Source of the DNA: Verrucomicrobiaceae bacterium | GTDB lineage: Bacteria > Verrucomicrobiota > Verrucomicrobiia > Verrucomicrobiales > Verrucomicrobiaceae | DNA: 64,000 bases | Direction: 5' to 3' | NCBI GenBank assembly: GCA_027489965.1 | Contig: JAIXZA010000044.1 | Location: forward strand, 20,177-84,176 | Shown: piece after piece, positions 62,029-64,000 of the stretch | Numbering within the stretch: position 1 is the first letter of the stretch | Layout of the letters: each line of letters starts with the position of its first letter | Program-made: the position numbers and the translations under genes | Notes under the pieces: model-generated | The model's input: only the letters and a program-made list of their open reading frames with translations | Databases searched by the model: none | What the model was told of the DNA's origin: nothing

Positions 62029-63123
62029 TTAACAGGGCATCGCGACCAATTGAAAAGCACGTTGGATCTCTTCGCGAGTCTCTTTGAGACCCCGACGAAG
62101 TTCTTCAAAACATTCAGGCTCCGTGGGTTTCCAGGACTGCCAACGTTCGGACCACTCGTGGAGTTTAACATCAGAGGCACTCAAAAGCTCGCGCAGACGA
62201 TCTGTGAGAGGATTTTTGGGGCAAGCAATGCGCTTTTCTAACTGACGACGAGCTTCTGCGATTTCAGCAAGCACGATTTTCTCATCAGGCACGCGGCGAA
62301 GGTCGCTGGTCAGACCCAGCTTGGAGAGTGTCCATACAGTCCACTTAGTTGGGTCCCACTGATACCACTTCACGCCATTGCGGTAGTCGTGTTGGAATTC
62401 GTGATGATAGTTATGATAGCCTTCACCAAAGGTAAAGAGAGCCATGAATCCACTGTCACGGGCACTGCAATTGGTGGAGTAAGGGCGGCTTCCCACAGTG
62501 TGACAAAGGGAATTGATGAAGAACGTGGAATGCTGAACTGCTGTGACACGAGCGATACCGGAGATCAGAAGTCCGCAAATAGCACCACTGGCACCATCAT
62601 GCAGCCAGCCCAAGAAGGCAGGCAGGATAAAACTAGCAGTAACAGCAATCAGCACATAATACTTCTGCTGCCAGCGCACTAACGGATCACGCATCAAATC
62701 AGGCACATTATCCCACGGCGGTTCGATCTCACGGCGAAACATGATCCAGCCGATATGGGCATACCAGAAGCCTTTGGAGATATCATAGGGATCACCTTCA
62801 TGATCGACGAACTTATGATGACGACGGTGATCAGAGGCCCAGGCGATGACGTGATTTTCAAAAGTTGCAGCTCCGAAAATCAGAGTTAGGAGACGCACCG
62901 GCCATTTAGCCTTGAATGACAAATGGGAGAACAGGCGATGATAGCCAAGAGTAATGCTGAGTCCGGTCAGGATGCAGAACACCACAAACATAACCACTTG
63001 GAAGAGGTCGATCCCGTAATTGTATAAATACCACGGAATGAGGGTGAAAGTCAGAACGGCGGTTGAAGTCAGAAAGGAGCTGTTGGTCCAGTTAACTTTG
63101 GAGGAAGGTAAGCGAAAAGGCAC
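62029..63123 (-). CDS. Acyl-CoA/acyl-lipid desaturase
   Basis: This 364-residue membrane enzyme introduces a double bond in acyl chains, probably delta-9. The three His boxes are HRLFSH, HRRHH and HNYHH, and about four hydrophobic segments surround them. After the catalytic domain there is a C-terminal extension of roughly 85 charged, helical residues (from about 275). The start is GTG at 63123, the only plausible in-frame start; a TATACA lies six bases upstream, so the message could be leaderless. A second upstream ATG is out of frame. A terminator follows. Confidence 0.92.
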   Translation of the reverse strand: MPFRLPSSKVNWTNSSFLTSTAVLTFTLIPWYLYNYGIDLFQVVMFVVFCILTGLSITLGYHRLFSHLSFKAKWPVRLLTLIFGAATFENHVIAWASDHRRHHKFVDHEGDPYDISKGFWYAHIGWIMFRREIEPPWDNVPDLMRDPLVRWQQKYYVLIAVTASFILPAFLGWLHDGASGAICGLLISGIARVTAVQHSTFFINSLCHTVGSRPYSTNCSARDSGFMALFTFGEGYHNYHHEFQHDYRNGVKWYQWDPTKWTVWTLSKLGLTSDLRRVPDEKIVLAEIAEARRQLEKRIACPKNPLTDRLRELLSASDVKLHEWSERWQSWKPTEPECFEELRRGLKETREEIQRAFQLVAMPC

Positions 63124-63129
63124 GTGCCA

Positions 63130-63151
63130 TGTATAGCAGTATTGTCACAAT
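63130..63151 (-). promoter_or_regulatory. Candidate promoter/operator upstream of the desaturase
   Basis: TATACA on the minus strand (63135-63130) could be a -10 box. An 11-base perfect palindrome ATTGT-C-ACAAT at 63141-63151 lies just upstream, where a repressor would block polymerase. The gap to the divergent gene is 105 bases, so either gene could be controlled. This is inference. Confidence 0.35.
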
Positions 63152-63228
63152 GTTCCAGAGTTTTTATTCAGTGTTTCTTTGTCTAAGTTGCTCCACTGGG
63201 TTCCTCTATTGTGCTATTGCCTAGGCCG

Positions 63229-64000
63229 ATGCGTCTGCTACTTGTGCACTCAATGCAAATGACTCGTGTGCGATGGATGATCGCTGGCTTCTGGCTTCTC
63301 GCATTCTGGCTTCTAGCCGGAATGGTCGTCGCACCTGCCCTACAGAGTCAACTTGAAGCCCAGGCATCTGCTATTCTAAAGGGCAAACCGACCGGCTACG
63401 AAGCAGTGAAAGTCCAATTCGACGGTCAGCGCGCCATTCTTAGAGGCCAAGTGCGCCATGAAGACCAGCGCGCGCAGATTCTTTCGGCAGCAGAAAAGGA
63501 AGTCCGTGGCGTTGGCCCGCTTTCAGCCAAACTGAACCCTGTGCAGCATGTCGTGGATGAACTTGAGATCGTCCCCTACCCCCCCGGGTGGCTCTTGTTA
63601 GCTGCCAATGGCACACGCGGCCAGCTTCTTGGCGCTGCCGCCACCGAGTTCGAATCACGGGATCTCTACCGCCTGATTCAAGATCGCTGGGGCGCAAAAG
63701 GCGGACGAATCGAAAGTAAGCTCAAAGCCGTCCCTGAACTCCATGACGAAGCCCCAGACCTGAAACAAACACTTGCCCAAATCCCCTTACCAAATGCCCG
63801 AGAGGGTGGAGATAGTGCTCAAATTCAGATTGCCAGTCTCGGCGGCCCCTGGCAGCGACTGGTGCCGGATGCCAAAGATGATCGACTCATGGAGCAATCA
63901 CTCGCCATCGGTATCTCCCGCCAAGAGTGGGAAAAGAGCATCTTACCACTCATCCAAAACGTCCGCCGCTATCAATCTGAACAGCGCAGCAGGGCCGAAG
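63229..64000 (+). CDS. Membrane-anchored BON-domain-like protein (3' end outside window)
   Basis: An open frame from ATG 63229 runs to the end of the window without a stop (257 codons visible). An N-terminal transmembrane helix (about residues 17-37) is followed by residues 40-115 whose pattern (VKVQFDGQRAILRGQVRHE, then VRGVG and VVDELEIV) resembles a BON domain, which binds membranes or lipids. The region beyond is helical and charged. Similar N-termini occur in OmpA-like envelope proteins where a C-terminal peptidoglycan-binding domain follows; that part is not visible here. Later in-frame ATGs at 63253 and 63259 are alternative starts. Confidence 0.65.
   Translation, partial: MRLLLVHSMQMTRVRWMIAGFWLLAFWLLAGMVVAPALQSQLEAQASAILKGKPTGYEAVKVQFDGQRAILRGQVRHEDQRAQILSAAEKEVRGVGPLSAKLNPVQHVVDELEIVPYPPGWLLLAANGTRGQLLGAAATEFESRDLYRLIQDRWGAKGGRIESKLKAVPELHDEAPDLKQTLAQIPLPNAREGGDSAQIQIASLGGPWQRLVPDAKDDRLMEQSLAIGISRQEWEKSILPLIQNVRRYQSEQRSRAE

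Overview
The window reads as a chromosomal segment of a Verrucomicrobiota bacterium, probably close to Prosthecobacter or Verrucomicrobium. The main evidence is the set of proteins typical of the PVC superphylum (PVC-type c-heme/HEAT protein, PSCyt1-DUF1549-DUF1553, DUF1501), a pair of PEP-CTERM proteins, and a type II secretion-like operon of the kind found in that group. Base composition looks moderately GC-rich and even. I see no insertion sequence, prophage, CRISPR array or rRNA. This assignment is inferred from gene content; no database was searched.

Layout. 1-4681: the end of purH, then plsX and fabH (entry to fatty acid and phospholipid synthesis) and an alkaline-phosphatase-superfamily hydrolase. 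4743-14248: a colinear set of four exported proteins (heme/beta-propeller/HEAT protein; cytochrome-WD40-DUF1549-DUF1553 protein; Tat-exported DUF1501 protein; pre-peptidase-C-like protein), which is the most lineage-specific and least understood unit here. 14505-28826: mixed housekeeping genes, including a class V aminotransferase, a CE15 glucuronoyl esterase, ffh, hisB-hisH, a peptidoglycan amidase, a sugar epimerase fused to shikimate kinase, a dicarboxylate symporter, folB, a PilT-like ATPase and an ABC-F protein. 28882-36581: a coiled-coil/TPR protein, mutY, a small group of accessory genes (membrane peptide, HNH nuclease, hypothetical), tRNA-Phe, and an ECF sigma factor followed by two membrane-anchored proteins. 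36609-46300: a DUF3482 GTPase, gluQ, a NodB deacetylase, a TIM-barrel isomerase, a haloperoxidase-like PEP-CTERM protein with altered active-site residues, pyrF, purE-purK and hemW.

46514-52797: a lamin-tail PEP-CTERM protein and a small secreted protein, then a tightly overlapping six-gene operon (FAD oxidoreductase, DUF1365, Cfa, DUF1475, DUF2062, DUF1295) that looks like a membrane-lipid modification pathway. 53343-61808 (minus strand): a ten-gene type II secretion/pseudopilus operon in the order gspE-F-G-H-I-J-K-L-M plus a proline-rich last gene, without gspD, gspC or gspO in the window. 62029-63123: an acyl desaturase with a helical C-terminal extension. The window ends inside a BON-domain membrane protein.

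Functional links. Lipid metabolism recurs (plsX/fabH, the Cfa operon, the desaturase). The cell envelope and export recur as well: the secretion operon, PEP-CTERM proteins, amidase, deacetylase and the four-gene exported cytochrome set. Start codons were chosen by family N-termini, signal peptides and overlap with upstream stops. Shine-Dalgarno sequences are often weak or absent here, so several starts remain uncertain.
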